A model generated the notes under the pieces. It made no database searches. It saw nothing but the letters and a program-made list of their open reading frames with translations, and was not told where the DNA came from. A DNA stretch of 64,000 nt from Pseudomonas baetica (GTDB lineage: Bacteria; Pseudomonadota; Gammaproteobacteria; Pseudomonadales; Pseudomonadaceae). The stretch is from positions 682,001 through 746,000 of the forward strand of contig NZ_PHHE01000001.1 in NCBI RefSeq assembly GCF_002813455.1, given 5' to 3'. The position numbers were made by a program, and so were the translations under genes. This document shows positions 8,826 to 17,070 of this stretch, piece after piece. Position 1 is the stretch's first letter, and each line of letters opens with the position of its first letter.

Positions 8826-10013
8826 ATGAATAGCCCTGTTTCACATCGTTCGAATCTGTGGTTTCTGGCGATCACCTTACTGAGTTTTCTCGCCGCTTCC
8901 ACTGCGCCGACGCCGTTGTACCACCTGTATCAGGATCAACTGCACTTCTCGGCAGCGGTGCTGACCCTGATTTTCGGGGTCTACGCCCTGAGCCTGCTGG
9001 TGGCGCTACTGACGGTCGGTTCGCTCTCGGATCATTTGGGACGCAAACCAGTGATCTTCACCGCCGTTGTGCTCAACGCGCTGGCGATGTTGCTGTTTAT
9101 CTATGCCGACAGCGTCAGCTGGCTGATCAGTGCGCGGGTGCTGCAAGGCTTCGCCACTGGCATGGCCACCGCCGTTTTAAGCGCCACGTTGGTGGACACC
9201 GATCGCCAGCAAGGGCCGTTGATCAACAGTGTTGCGCCGTTGCTGGGCATGGCGCTGGGTGGCATGGGCTGCGGGTTGCTGGCGGAATTTGCCCCGGCGC
9301 CGTTGCAACTGACTTACTGGCTGCTGCTGGCACTGTTTGTGGTGCAGGCGTTATACGTCTGGCACCTGCCGGAAAGCGTTACGCCGCAAGCTGGAGCGTG
9401 GGCGTCGTTGCGGCCGACTTTGCATGTGCCGGTTCAGGCGCGTGCAACGTTGTGGCGAGTGCTGCCGCTGAACACCGCAACCTGGGCGCTCGGCGGTTTC
9501 TATGCCTCCCTGGCGCCATCGCTGGTGCGTACCGCCACCGGTTCCACCTCCAACCTGATCGGCGGCGCGACCGTGGCGGCATTGACTGTGACCGGTGCGC
9601 TGATGATCTTCACCCTGCGCAATCGTCCCGCCACCCGCGCCTTGCAGTTGGGCGCAAGCTTGCTGCCGAGCGGTCTGCTGCTGATTCTGCTGGGTGTACA
9701 CAGCGCCAGTCTGTCGTTGTTTTTCCTCGGCACACTCGTGGCCGGATGTGGCTTCGGCTCGGGGTTCCTCGGTGCGGTGCGCAGTCTGGTGCCGCTGGCC
9801 TTGCCTCATGAGCGGGCCGGGTTGATGTCGGCGTTTTATGTGCTGAGTTATCTGGCGTTTTGCTTGCCGGCGTTATTGGCAGGGCATTTCACCCACAGCC
9901 TGGGATTGCTGGCCACGACTGACGTGTACGGCGGGGTGTTAATCGTCTTGGCGGTGGCAGCGCTGTTGCTCAGCCTGCGACCTCAACCGGCCAAGGTGTG
10001 CAGCGCTCCATAA
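8826..10013 (+). CDS. MFS transporter (drug/metabolite efflux)
   Basis: 395 residues with about 12 hydrophobic helices. The MFS loop 2-3 motif is present (GSLSDHLGRKPVIF, about residues 69-82). The N-terminus resembles Pseudomonas MFS exporters of the drug:H+ antiporter type (TAPTPLYHLYQ). The start is the ATG at 8826, with GGAG inside the palindromic operator. It is likely repressed by the divergent TetR-family protein. The substrate is unknown. Confidence 0.88.
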   Translation: MNSPVSHRSNLWFLAITLLSFLAASTAPTPLYHLYQDQLHFSAAVLTLIFGVYALSLLVALLTVGSLSDHLGRKPVIFTAVVLNALAMLLFIYADSVSWLISARVLQGFATGMATAVLSATLVDTDRQQGPLINSVAPLLGMALGGMGCGLLAEFAPAPLQLTYWLLLALFVVQALYVWHLPESVTPQAGAWASLRPTLHVPVQARATLWRVLPLNTATWALGGFYASLAPSLVRTATGSTSNLIGGATVAALTVTGALMIFTLRNRPATRALQLGASLLPSGLLLILLGVHSASLSLFFLGTLVAGCGFGSGFLGAVRSLVPLALPHERAGLMSAFYVLSYLAFCLPALLAGHFTHSLGLLATTDVYGGVLIVLAVAALLLSLRPQPAKVCSAP

Positions 10014-10065
10014 CCACAGCCGTTTCGGTTAGCCTTGGCCAGTCATTCTTCTCACGGATCGATTC

Positions 10066-10377
10066 ATGAAGATTATTCGCAGCAAGTCGTTCACCGCCGA
10101 TCGTGCCTGGGGCGCACTCGATATCGCCAACATGAACGGCATCACCACGCGTCTGCACTGGACCGATCAGCCGTATAAATGGCACGTCAACGATGGCGAG
10201 GAGGTGTTCGTGGTGCTCGATGGGCAGGTGCAGATGCGCTATCGCGAAAACGGCGAAGAAAAGCAGGTGCAGCTCGACGTTGGCGACATCTTTTACGCCT
10301 CGGTCGGCACCGAGCACGTCGCCCATCCACAGGGCGCGGCGCGGATTCTGGTGATCGAGAGCGAAGGCAGCGTTTGA
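10066..10377 (+). CDS. Cupin-domain protein
   Basis: A 103-residue single-domain cupin. Motif 1 is partly conserved (KWHVNDGEEVFVVLDGQVQMRY) and motif 2 reads DVGDIFYASVGTEHVAHP, giving potential His/Glu metal ligands. Small cupins of this kind bind a metal and may act as sugar isomerases or as sensors; no reaction can be assigned. It follows the MFS gene by 52 bases and may be read with it. Confidence 0.85.
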   Translation: MKIIRSKSFTADRAWGALDIANMNGITTRLHWTDQPYKWHVNDGEEVFVVLDGQVQMRYRENGEEKQVQLDVGDIFYASVGTEHVAHPQGAARILVIESEGSV

Positions 10378-10479
10378 TTGCTTATTGGTAAAACAGATAA
10401 CAGTTAGAGAAATTACCCGTTATATAGATATTCGATTCGGATCTACCATGGACTCAACCTCACCAGAGGAGAGGACGCC

Positions 10480-11634
10480 ATGATGACTTGCCCCAACAGC
10501 GCCAAACCCGGCATCAAGCCGCTCAGCCAACTTCATCACCCGCGTGAAGTGATCCGCCAATTCACCCCGAACTGGTTCGCCGCAACCATGGGTACCGGGG
10601 TGCTGGCCTTGGCGCTGGCGAATTTGCCAGTGGCGATTCCCGGTTTACACGCTGTGGCTGAAGGGCTGTGGCTCTTCAACATTCTGTTGTTCACGCTGTT
10701 TACTGCTGCCTACGCCGCCCGCTGGATTCTGTTCTTCGACGAGGCGCGACGGATTTTCGGCCATTCGACTGTGTCGATGTTCTTCGGCACCATCCCCATG
10801 GGCCTGGCGACGATCATCAACGGCTTTCTGCTGTTCGGTCTGCCGCGTTGGGGCGATGGCGTCATCCCGCTCGCCGAAGTGCTGTGGTGGCTCGATGTGG
10901 CGATGTCGTTGGCTTGCGGCGTGTTGATTCCCTACATGATGTTTACCCGTCAGGAACACAGCATCGACCAAATGACCGCTGTTTGGCTGTTGCCCGTGGT
11001 GGCTGCAGAAGTGGCGGCGGCCAGTGGCGGGCTGCTCGCACCGCACCTGAGCGATGCCCACTCGCAACTGGTGGTGCTGACCACAAGCTACGTGCTCTGG
11101 GCATTTTCCCTACCGGTCGCGTTCAGCATTCTGACGATCCTGTTGCTGCGCATGGCCCTGCACAAACTGCCTCACGAAAACATGGCCGCGTCGAGTTGGC
11201 TGGCTCTCGGTCCAATCGGCACCGGTGCGTTGGGCATGTTGCTGCTGGGCGCTGATGCCCCGGCGATCTTTGCTGCCAACGGCTTGCCGGGCATTGGCGA
11301 AATTGCTGCGGGGATTGGGCTGGTGGCGGGGATTACGCTGTGGGGTTTCGGTCTGTGGTGGATGCTGATGGCGTTGCTGATCACCGTGCGTTATCTGCGT
11401 GACGGCATTCCGTTCAACCTTGGCTGGTGGGGTTTTACCTTCCCGTTGGGCGTTTATTCGCTGGCAACGCTAAAACTTGCCAGCACCTTAAACCTCGGAT
11501 TTTTCAGTGTGGTCGGCTGCGTGCTGGTGGCGTTGCTGGCGGTGATGTGGCTGATTGTGGGCAAACGGACGGTGCAAGGTGCGTGGCGTGGCGAACTGTT
11601 TGTCTCGCCCTGCATTGCAGGTTTGAAGAAATAA
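10480..11634 (+). CDS. TDT/SLAC1-family transporter (TehA-like)
   Basis: A 384-residue integral membrane protein with about ten helices. FTPNWFAATMGTGVLALALANLP near residue 30 is the hallmark opening of the tellurite-resistance/dicarboxylate (TDT) family, which includes TehA, Mae1 and plant SLAC1 anion channels. A strong ribosome site (GAGGAGAGG) precedes two adjacent ATGs; the first is used here. The substrate (anion, dicarboxylate or sulfite) cannot be decided. The A/T-rich leader 10378-10479 probably contains its promoter. Confidence 0.88.
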   Translation: MMTCPNSAKPGIKPLSQLHHPREVIRQFTPNWFAATMGTGVLALALANLPVAIPGLHAVAEGLWLFNILLFTLFTAAYAARWILFFDEARRIFGHSTVSMFFGTIPMGLATIINGFLLFGLPRWGDGVIPLAEVLWWLDVAMSLACGVLIPYMMFTRQEHSIDQMTAVWLLPVVAAEVAAASGGLLAPHLSDAHSQLVVLTTSYVLWAFSLPVAFSILTILLLRMALHKLPHENMAASSWLALGPIGTGALGMLLLGADAPAIFAANGLPGIGEIAAGIGLVAGITLWGFGLWWMLMALLITVRYLRDGIPFNLGWWGFTFPLGVYSLATLKLASTLNLGFFSVVGCVLVALLAVMWLIVGKRTVQGAWRGELFVSPCIAGLKK

Positions 11635-11731
11635 CCTGAAAAAGTTAGGTAAGGTGTGGCCTGGATCGCGGTTCGAGATTCCAATAACAAGTATCCAGGC
11701 CTCCCTCTACAACAACAGGTACACCCGGAAG

Positions 11732-13606
11732 ATGAGCCACCCCTCACAGTTCAACCTGCTCCGTACCCGGCGCTTTTTGCCGTTCTTTATTACGCAGTCG
11801 CTGGGCGCGTTCAACGACAACGTGTTCAAGCAGTCGCTGATCCTCGCCATTCTGTATCGGCTGACCATCGAGGGCGACCGCTCGATCTGGGTCAACCTGT
11901 GCGCGCTGCTGTTTATCCTGCCGTTCTTCCTGTTCTCGGCGCTGGCCGGGCAGTTCGGCGAGAAATTCGCCAAGGACGCGCTGATCCGTCTGATCAAACT
12001 CGGGGAAATCGCGATCATGGCGGTGGGGGCGGTCGGCTTCCTCTTCGATCACCTGTCGCTGATGCTGGTGGCGCTGTTCGCCATGGGCACCCACTCGGCG
12101 CTGTTCGGGCCGGTGAAATATTCGATCCTGCCCCAGGCCTTGCGTGAGGAAGAGTTGGTCGGTGGCAACGGGCTGGTGGAGATGGGGACGTTTCTGGCGA
12201 TTCTCGCCGGCACCATCGGCGCCGGGATCATGATGTCATCGGCGCACTATGCGCCCGTTGTCTCCGTTGCCATCGTCGGCATCGCCGTACTGGGTTATCT
12301 GGCCAGTCGCAGCATCCCTCGCGCGGCGGCCTCGTCGCCGGAAATGCGCCTGAACTGGAATATCTTCAGCCAGTCGTGGGCCACCCTGAAACTCGGGCTC
12401 GGCCAGACCCCTGCGGTGTCGCGCTCGATTGTCGGCAACTCGTGGTTCTGGTTTGTCGGGGCGATTTATCTGACGCAGATTCCGGCGTATGCCAAGGAGT
12501 GGATGCACGGTGACGAAACCGTGGTCACCCTGATTCTCACGGTGTTCTCGGTGGGTATTGCGCTGGGTTCAATGCTTTGCGAGAAGCTTTCCGGGCGCAA
12601 AGTCGAGATCGGTCTGGTGCCGTTTGGCTCGTTCGGTCTGACCGTATTCGGCCTGCTGCTGTGGTGGCATTCCGGTGGAATTCCCGACAGCGTTACCGGC
12701 CACAGCTGGATTGAAGTGCTGAGTTTCGGCCACACTTGGGCAGTGCTGGTCGACATCCTCGGCCTCGGCATTTTCGGCGGCTTCTACATCGTGCCGCTGT
12801 ACGCATTGATCCAGTCGCGCACGGCCGAACACGAGCGAGCGCGGGTGATTGCCGCCAACAACATTCTCAACGCACTGTTTATGGTGGTCTCGGCCATCGT
12901 TTCGATCGTGTTGCTGAGCGTGGTCAAACTGTCGATCCCGCAGCTGTTTTTGGTGGTGTCGCTGCTGAACATCGGCGTCAACGCCTACATTTTCAAAATC
13001 GTTCCCGAGTTCAGCATGCGCTTCATGATCTGGCTGCTCAGCCATTCCATGTACCGCGTCGAGCATCGCAACCTTGAAGCGATCCCGGATGAGGGTGCGG
13101 CTTTGCTGGTGTGCAACCACGTGTCGTTTGTCGATGCCTTGCTGATTGGTGGCGCGGTGCGTCGGCCGATTCGCTTTGTCATGTACTACAAGATCTACAA
13201 CTTGCCGGTACTGAACTTTATCTTCCGCACGGCGGGGACAATTCCGATTGCCGGACGCAACGAAGACATCCAGATCTACGAAAAAGCCTTCACCCGCATC
13301 GCTCAATATCTGAAGGACGGTGAGTTGGTGTGCATCTTCCCGGAAGGCAAGTTGACGGCGGATGGCGAGATCAACGAGTTCAAGGGGGGATTGACGCGGA
13401 TACTGGAGGAGACACCGGTGCCGGTGATTCCGTTGGCGTTGCAAGGGTTGTGGGGGAGTTTTTTCAGTCGCGATCCGAACAAGGGCGTGTTTCGCCGGTT
13501 GTGGTCGCGGGTGACGTTGGTGGCGGGTTCGGCTATTGCGGTCGAAGGCGCGGAGCCGGCGAAGTTGCAGGGGTTGGTGGGGGAGTTGCGCGGGACAGTC
13601 AGATAG
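11732..13606 (+). CDS. MFS (LplT-like) transporter fused to 1-acylglycerol-3-phosphate acyltransferase (PlsC)
   Basis: 624 residues. The first 430 or so form an LplT-like MFS module (opening FLPFFITQSLGAFNDNVFKQS). The rest is a PlsC acyltransferase with the HX4D motif HVSFVD (His463) and the substrate motif FPEGKLTADGEI. Such fusions are thought to flip and re-acylate lysophospholipids at the inner membrane, like Aas/LplT in E. coli but without the acyl-ACP synthetase domain. ATG 11732 is chosen because the family begins just there; an upstream in-frame GTG-type start at 11654 would add 26 residues. The ribosome site is weak. Confidence 0.9.
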   Translation: MSHPSQFNLLRTRRFLPFFITQSLGAFNDNVFKQSLILAILYRLTIEGDRSIWVNLCALLFILPFFLFSALAGQFGEKFAKDALIRLIKLGEIAIMAVGAVGFLFDHLSLMLVALFAMGTHSALFGPVKYSILPQALREEELVGGNGLVEMGTFLAILAGTIGAGIMMSSAHYAPVVSVAIVGIAVLGYLASRSIPRAAASSPEMRLNWNIFSQSWATLKLGLGQTPAVSRSIVGNSWFWFVGAIYLTQIPAYAKEWMHGDETVVTLILTVFSVGIALGSMLCEKLSGRKVEIGLVPFGSFGLTVFGLLLWWHSGGIPDSVTGHSWIEVLSFGHTWAVLVDILGLGIFGGFYIVPLYALIQSRTAEHERARVIAANNILNALFMVVSAIVSIVLLSVVKLSIPQLFLVVSLLNIGVNAYIFKIVPEFSMRFMIWLLSHSMYRVEHRNLEAIPDEGAALLVCNHVSFVDALLIGGAVRRPIRFVMYYKIYNLPVLNFIFRTAGTIPIAGRNEDIQIYEKAFTRIAQYLKDGELVCIFPEGKLTADGEINEFKGGLTRILEETPVPVIPLALQGLWGSFFSRDPNKGVFRRLWSRVTLVAGSAIAVEGAEPAKLQGLVGELRGTVR

Positions 13607-13622
13607 TCGGTGATTTTAGGGC

Positions 13623-13708
13623 CTCTTCGCGAGCAAGCCCGCTCCCACAGTTGACCGTATTCCAATGAAGGAGCGCGGTTGAATGTGGGAGCGAGCCTGC
13701 TCGCGAAA
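13623..13708. repeat. REPIN with mixed REP types
   Basis: The left half carries GCGAGCAAGCCCGCTCCCAC and the right half GTGGGAGCGAGCCTGCTCGCG, so the two arms differ at three positions. It lies between convergent genes. Confidence 0.85.
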
Positions 13709-13719
13709 GTGGTAGTGGC

Positions 13720-14034
13720 CTAAGCGCTGACCTTGAGGCCAATCAAACCAGTGATGATCAACGCCACGCTGGCCAGCCGAATCAACGCCATCGACTCACC
13801 AAACAGAATGATCCCGGCAATCACCGTGCCCACGGCACCCACGCCCGTCCAGATTGCATAGGCGGTGCCCAGCGGCAATTCCTTCATCGCAAGGCCCAGC
13901 AGGCCAAGGCTGATGGCCATCGCCGCAATGGTCAGTGCGGTCGGGAGTGGACGGCTGAAACCGTCGGTGTATTTCAGGCCGACGGCCCAGCCGACTTCGA
14001 ACAGGCCGGCGAAAAACAGAATGATCCAGGACAT
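13720..14034 (-). CDS. gdx: Guanidinium exporter (SugE/Gdx, SMR family)
   Basis: A 104-residue four-helix SMR protein beginning [26 protein letters not shown]. Glu13 is the conserved proton/substrate-coupling residue. The GLKYTDGF and [19 protein letters not shown] motifs are those of the SugE/Gdx branch, which exports guanidinium. The guanidine-II riboswitch just upstream independently supports that substrate. The start follows GGAGG by six bases. Older annotation would call it sugE, a quaternary ammonium exporter. Confidence 0.95.
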   Translation of the reverse strand: MSWIILFFAGLFEVGWAVGLKYTDGFSRPLPTALTIAAMAISLGLLGLAMKELPLGTAYAIWTGVGAVGTVIAGIILFGESMALIRLASVALIITGLIGLKVSA

Positions 14035-14040
14035 GACAAA

Positions 14041-14106
14041 CCTCCATCGATTGACGGGGTCGTCCCCAGATTAAAAACTCGATTGAGCCGCAGGGTCGTC
14101 CCCGCG
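14041..14106 (-). promoter_or_regulatory. Guanidine-II riboswitch (mini-ykkC)
   Basis: Read leftward, two small hairpins occur about 20 bases apart, each GGGG-ACGA-CCC(C): the first at 14090-14105, the second at 14056-14067. Both carry the ACGR tetraloop that defines this class. The GGAGG ribosome site of gdx follows at once (14041-14045). In this class guanidinium brings the two loops together and frees the ribosome site. Confidence 0.93.
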
Positions 14107-14152
14107 TTGCGCGATAGAGTGCCGCGCATTAATCCGGGGATCAAGTTCCCGA

Positions 14153-15118
14153 TCAGTCGGCGGCCCGTTGAGCCAGCGTCTGTTCATCTTCTTTCTCGCT
14201 CATCCGCCGGAAGTAAGTAGATAGCAGCGCCCCGGAGATGTTGTGCCAAACGCTGAACAGCGCGCTCGGCACCGCCGCCAGTGGCGAGAAGTGCGCACTG
14301 GCCAGCGCGGCGCCCAACCCTGAGTTCTGCATGCCGACTTCCAGGGCCAGCGACTTGCGCTGCGCCAATGGCAACTTGAACAGCCGTCCGGTGAAGTAAC
14401 CCAGCAAGTAGCCGAAGCTGTTGTGCAGCATCACCACGGCCATGATCAGCAGGCCGGATTCGGCGATTTTCGCCTGACTGGCGGCGACCACTGCAGTAAC
14501 GATGATCACGATGCTGACCACCGATACCAGTGGCAACACATCCACCGCGTGACGCACCTTGTCACCGAGCAGGCGTTGCGCGACCACGCCAAGGATGATT
14601 GGCAGCAGCACCACTTGCAGGATCGACCAGAACAATTCCATGAATGATACCGGCAGCCATGCCGAAGCCAGCAGCCAGATCAGCGCCGGGGTCAGCAATG
14701 GGGCGAGGAGGGTGGTGACGGCGGCGATGGCCACCGACAGTGCCAGATCGCCGCGCGCCAGCCAGGTCATCACGTTGGACGAGGTGCCGCTTGGGCAGCA
14801 GCCGACCAGAATCACCCCGACGGCGATTTCCGGCGGTAGGTGAAACACCTGGCAAAGCAACCACGCCACACCGGGCATGATCACGAAATGTGCGATCACG
14901 CCCAGCGCCACACGCCACGGATGGCGGGCAACAGCAGCGAAATCGTCGAGTTTGAGGGTCAGGCCCATGCCGAACATGACCAGCCCGAGCAGCGGCACGA
15001 TCGCGCCTTTGAGACCGAGGAACCACGCCGGTTGCAGGAACGCGACAACGGCGAAGATCAGAACCCAGTAAGCGAAGGTATTGCCGACAAAGCGGCTGAG
15101 TGCAGCCAGTGCGCGCAT
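14153..15118 (-). CDS. Bile acid:sodium symporter family (BASS) transporter
   Basis: 321 residues with about ten transmembrane helices. The BASS signatures are clear: GLVMFGMGLTLKLDDF (about 50-65) and VGCCPSGTSSNVMTWLARGDLALSV (about 105-130). Bacterial members co-transport organic anions such as pantoate or keto acids with sodium; bile acids are unlikely to be the real substrate. The start at 15118 has AAGGAA eight bases upstream; a longer frame adds eleven residues without a ribosome site. Confidence 0.9.
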   Translation of the reverse strand: MRALAALSRFVGNTFAYWVLIFAVVAFLQPAWFLGLKGAIVPLLGLVMFGMGLTLKLDDFAAVARHPWRVALGVIAHFVIMPGVAWLLCQVFHLPPEIAVGVILVGCCPSGTSSNVMTWLARGDLALSVAIAAVTTLLAPLLTPALIWLLASAWLPVSFMELFWSILQVVLLPIILGVVAQRLLGDKVRHAVDVLPLVSVVSIVIIVTAVVAASQAKIAESGLLIMAVVMLHNSFGYLLGYFTGRLFKLPLAQRKSLALEVGMQNSGLGAALASAHFSPLAAVPSALFSVWHNISGALLSTYFRRMSEKEDEQTLAQRAAD

Positions 15119-15158
15119 GGCTTGTTCCTTATTATTAAATGAACACCACAAACCAAAT

Positions 15159-15246
15159 GTGGGAGCGGGCTTGCTCGCGAAGGCGTCGGGTCAGCCAATA
15201 TTTATTTGAATGACACACCGCTTTCGCGAGCAAGCCCGCTCCCACC
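15159..15246. repeat. REPIN
   Basis: Two facing REP motifs (GTGGGAGCGGGCTTGCTCGCG and its complement) around a spacer of about 40 bases. It lies upstream of the BASS transporter and downstream of rdgC. Confidence 0.9.
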
Positions 15247-15265
15247 GTTTGAACTCCGTTGGGCT

Positions 15266-16186
15266 CTAGATCCCCTGCGGCGTCTCTTCACCACCCAGCG
15301 CTTCAACCAGCGCCGGCAGGAAGTCGCCGAAGGTCAGCATCATCAGCGTGAAGCTTGCGTCCAATTGACCCAGTGCCTCATCGCCACCGTCCTGTTCCGC
15401 CTGATCCTGCAGCAGGTCTTCGAACTTCAGGCGTTTGACGGTCATCTTGTCGTCGAGCATGAACGACAACTTGTCCTGCCAGGCCAGCGACAACTGGGTA
15501 ACGACTTTGCCCGTGCTCAGGTGCAGCTGGATTTCTTCGCTGGTCAGGTCCTGACGTTTGCAGCGCACGATGCCGCCGTCTTCGTGGGTGTCGCGCAGTT
15601 CGCACTCGTCCAGCACATAGAAGTCATCAGCGGCTTTCTGGGTGGTGACCCAATCGGTCATGACCGCCGTCGGTGCCATTTTCACGGTCAGCGGACGAAC
15701 GGGCAGGGTGCCGATCACTTCGCGCAAAGTGGAGAGCAAGTCTTCGGCACGTTTAGGGCTGGCCGAGTTGACCAGGATCAGGCCTTTCTTGGGCGCGATG
15801 GCGGCGAAGGTCGACGAGCGACGGATAAAGGCGCGCGGCAGGAACGCCTGGATGATTTCATCCTTGATCTGGTCGCGTTCTTTCTTATAGACCTTGCGCA
15901 TCTGCTCGGCTTCGATCTCTTCGACCTTTTCCTTGACCGCGTCGCGCACGACGCTGCCCGGCAGAATGCGTTCTTCTTTACGTGCAGAGATCAGCAGGAA
16001 GTCACCGCTGACGTGCACCAGTGGAGCATCTTCGCCTTTGCCGAACGGCGCGACGAAACCGTAGGTGGTCAACTCCTGGCTTGCACATGGACGCGCCAGT
16101 TTGGTGGCCAGTGCAGTTTCCAGCGCCTCGGCATCGACAGGCAGGTCTTGGGTCAGGCGATAGATAAGCAGGTTTTTGAACCACAT
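15266..16186 (-). CDS. rdgC: Recombination-associated protein RdgC
   Basis: 306 residues opening [20 protein letters not shown], the typical RdgC start, and of normal length. RdgC is a ring-forming, sequence-independent DNA-binding protein that moderates RecA. The basic segment [20 protein letters not shown] and the acidic C-terminus fit the family. The start at 16186 is preferred over an in-frame ATG eight codons upstream because the family begins at MWFKN and GGAGAG lies upstream. Confidence 0.96.
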   Translation of the reverse strand: MWFKNLLIYRLTQDLPVDAEALETALATKLARPCASQELTTYGFVAPFGKGEDAPLVHVSGDFLLISARKEERILPGSVVRDAVKEKVEEIEAEQMRKVYKKERDQIKDEIIQAFLPRAFIRRSSTFAAIAPKKGLILVNSASPKRAEDLLSTLREVIGTLPVRPLTVKMAPTAVMTDWVTTQKAADDFYVLDECELRDTHEDGGIVRCKRQDLTSEEIQLHLSTGKVVTQLSLAWQDKLSFMLDDKMTVKRLKFEDLLQDQAEQDGGDEALGQLDASFTLMMLTFGDFLPALVEALGGEETPQGI

Positions 16187-16296
16187 GGGGTGAGTCTCTC
16201 CTTTATACAAAGGGGGGCATTATTGTCTTCGCCGTGGCATAGGCCAACCCTTCTCTAAGCCTTTGGAAGGCCTGAGAAAATTATTTAAAAAAGTGC

Positions 16297-16325
16297 TTGC
16301 CAGAGGTGGGGTCGCTCCGTAGAAT
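16297..16325 (+). promoter_or_regulatory. Sigma-70 promoter of the first tRNA pair
   Basis: TTGCCA (16297-16302) and TAGAAT (16320-16325) are separated by 17 bases. A GC-rich discriminator (GCGCGCC) follows, as expected for stable-RNA promoters. The tRNA starts 21 bases downstream. Confidence 0.75.
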
Positions 16326-16345
16326 GCGCGCCACACCGAAGCGAA

Positions 16346-16421
16346 GGGTGATTAGCTCAGCTGGGAGAGCGTCTGCCTTACAAGCAGAATGTCGGCGGTT
16401 CGATCCCGTCATCACCCACCA
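16346..16421 (+). tRNA. tRNA-Val (anticodon TAC), copy 1
   Basis: 76 bases with CCA encoded. The acceptor stem GGGTGAT pairs with ATCACCC, the anticodon loop is CTTACAA, and the T-loop is GGTTCGATCCC. Confidence 0.97.
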
Positions 16422-16440
16422 TTCGTTTCAAGTGTTTAGC

Positions 16441-16517
16441 GCAGCGGTAGTTCAGTCGGTTAGAATACCGGCCTGTCACGCCGGGGGTCGCGGGTTCGAG
16501 TCCCGTCCGCTGCGCCA
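16441..16517 (+). tRNA. tRNA-Asp (anticodon GTC), copy 1
   Basis: 77 bases with CCA encoded. The acceptor stem GCAGCGG pairs with CCGCTGC, the anticodon loop is CTGTCAC, and the T-loop is GGTTCGAGTCC. It is 19 bases after tRNA-Val, so the two form one transcript. Confidence 0.97.
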
Positions 16518-16558
16518 TATTCGGTAACCTGGACCACTGAACGCCAGGTCACCACGGA

Positions 16559-16583
16559 AAAACCCGCCAAGGCGGGTTTTTTT
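16559..16583 (+). terminator. Terminator after the first tRNA pair
   Basis: AACCCGCC pairs with GGCGGGTT around a two-base loop (16561-16578) and is followed by a T-run. Confidence 0.85.
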
Positions 16584-16707
16584 CTGCTCCAAGGTTGTAC
16601 CCGCGGGATGTGTCGTTTTACCGGTTTTCGGATTTATTTGAAAAAACTTCAATTAAATCAACACTTTACGAAAACTTGTGGCATAATGCGTCCCGTAACG
16701 AAGCGAA

Positions 16708-16783
16708 GGGTGATTAGCTCAGCTGGGAGAGCGTCTGCCTTACAAGCAGAATGTCGGCGGTTCGATCCCGTCATCACCCACCA
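16708..16783 (+). tRNA. tRNA-Val (anticodon TAC), copy 2
   Basis: Identical in sequence to the copy at 16346. A CATAAT -10-like box lies about 20 bases upstream (16682-16687), so this pair has its own promoter. Confidence 0.97.
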
Positions 16784-16802
16784 TTCGTTTCAAGCGTTTC
16801 GC

Positions 16803-16879
16803 GCAGCGGTAGTTCAGTCGGTTAGAATACCGGCCTGTCACGCCGGGGGTCGCGGGTTCGAGTCCCGTCCGCTGCGCCA
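16803..16879 (+). tRNA. tRNA-Asp (anticodon GTC), copy 2
   Basis: Identical in sequence to the copy at 16441. The Val-Asp spacer differs from copy 1 at only two bases, which points to a recent tandem duplication or conversion. Confidence 0.97.
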
Positions 16880-16917
16880 TATTCGGTCATCTGGAACACT
16901 GAACGCCAGATCACAAC

Positions 16918-16944
16918 AGAAAGCCCGCCTAGTGCGGGCTTTCT
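16918..16944 (+). terminator. Terminator after the second tRNA pair
   Basis: AGAAAGCCCGC pairs with GCGGGCTTTCT around a short loop. It differs in sequence from the terminator of the first pair. Confidence 0.8.
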
Positions 16945-16979
16945 GCTGTCTGCGATTTGAGAAAGTCACCTGAACCCCT

Positions 16980-17070
16980 GTAGGAGCTGCGGCACGCTGC
17001 GATCTTTTGATCTTGCTTTCTTAAGATCAAAAGATCGCAGCCTCGTTGCACTCGACAGCTCCTACAGGGC
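16980..17070. repeat. Long intergenic palindrome (TAGGAGCTGCGGCACGCTGCGATC type)
   Basis: TGTAGGAGCTGC... and its complement close a hairpin that contains GATCTTTTGATC and its inverse. The same type occurs at 52127-52222. Its right end supplies the TAG stop codon of the catalase-like gene. Confidence 0.75.
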
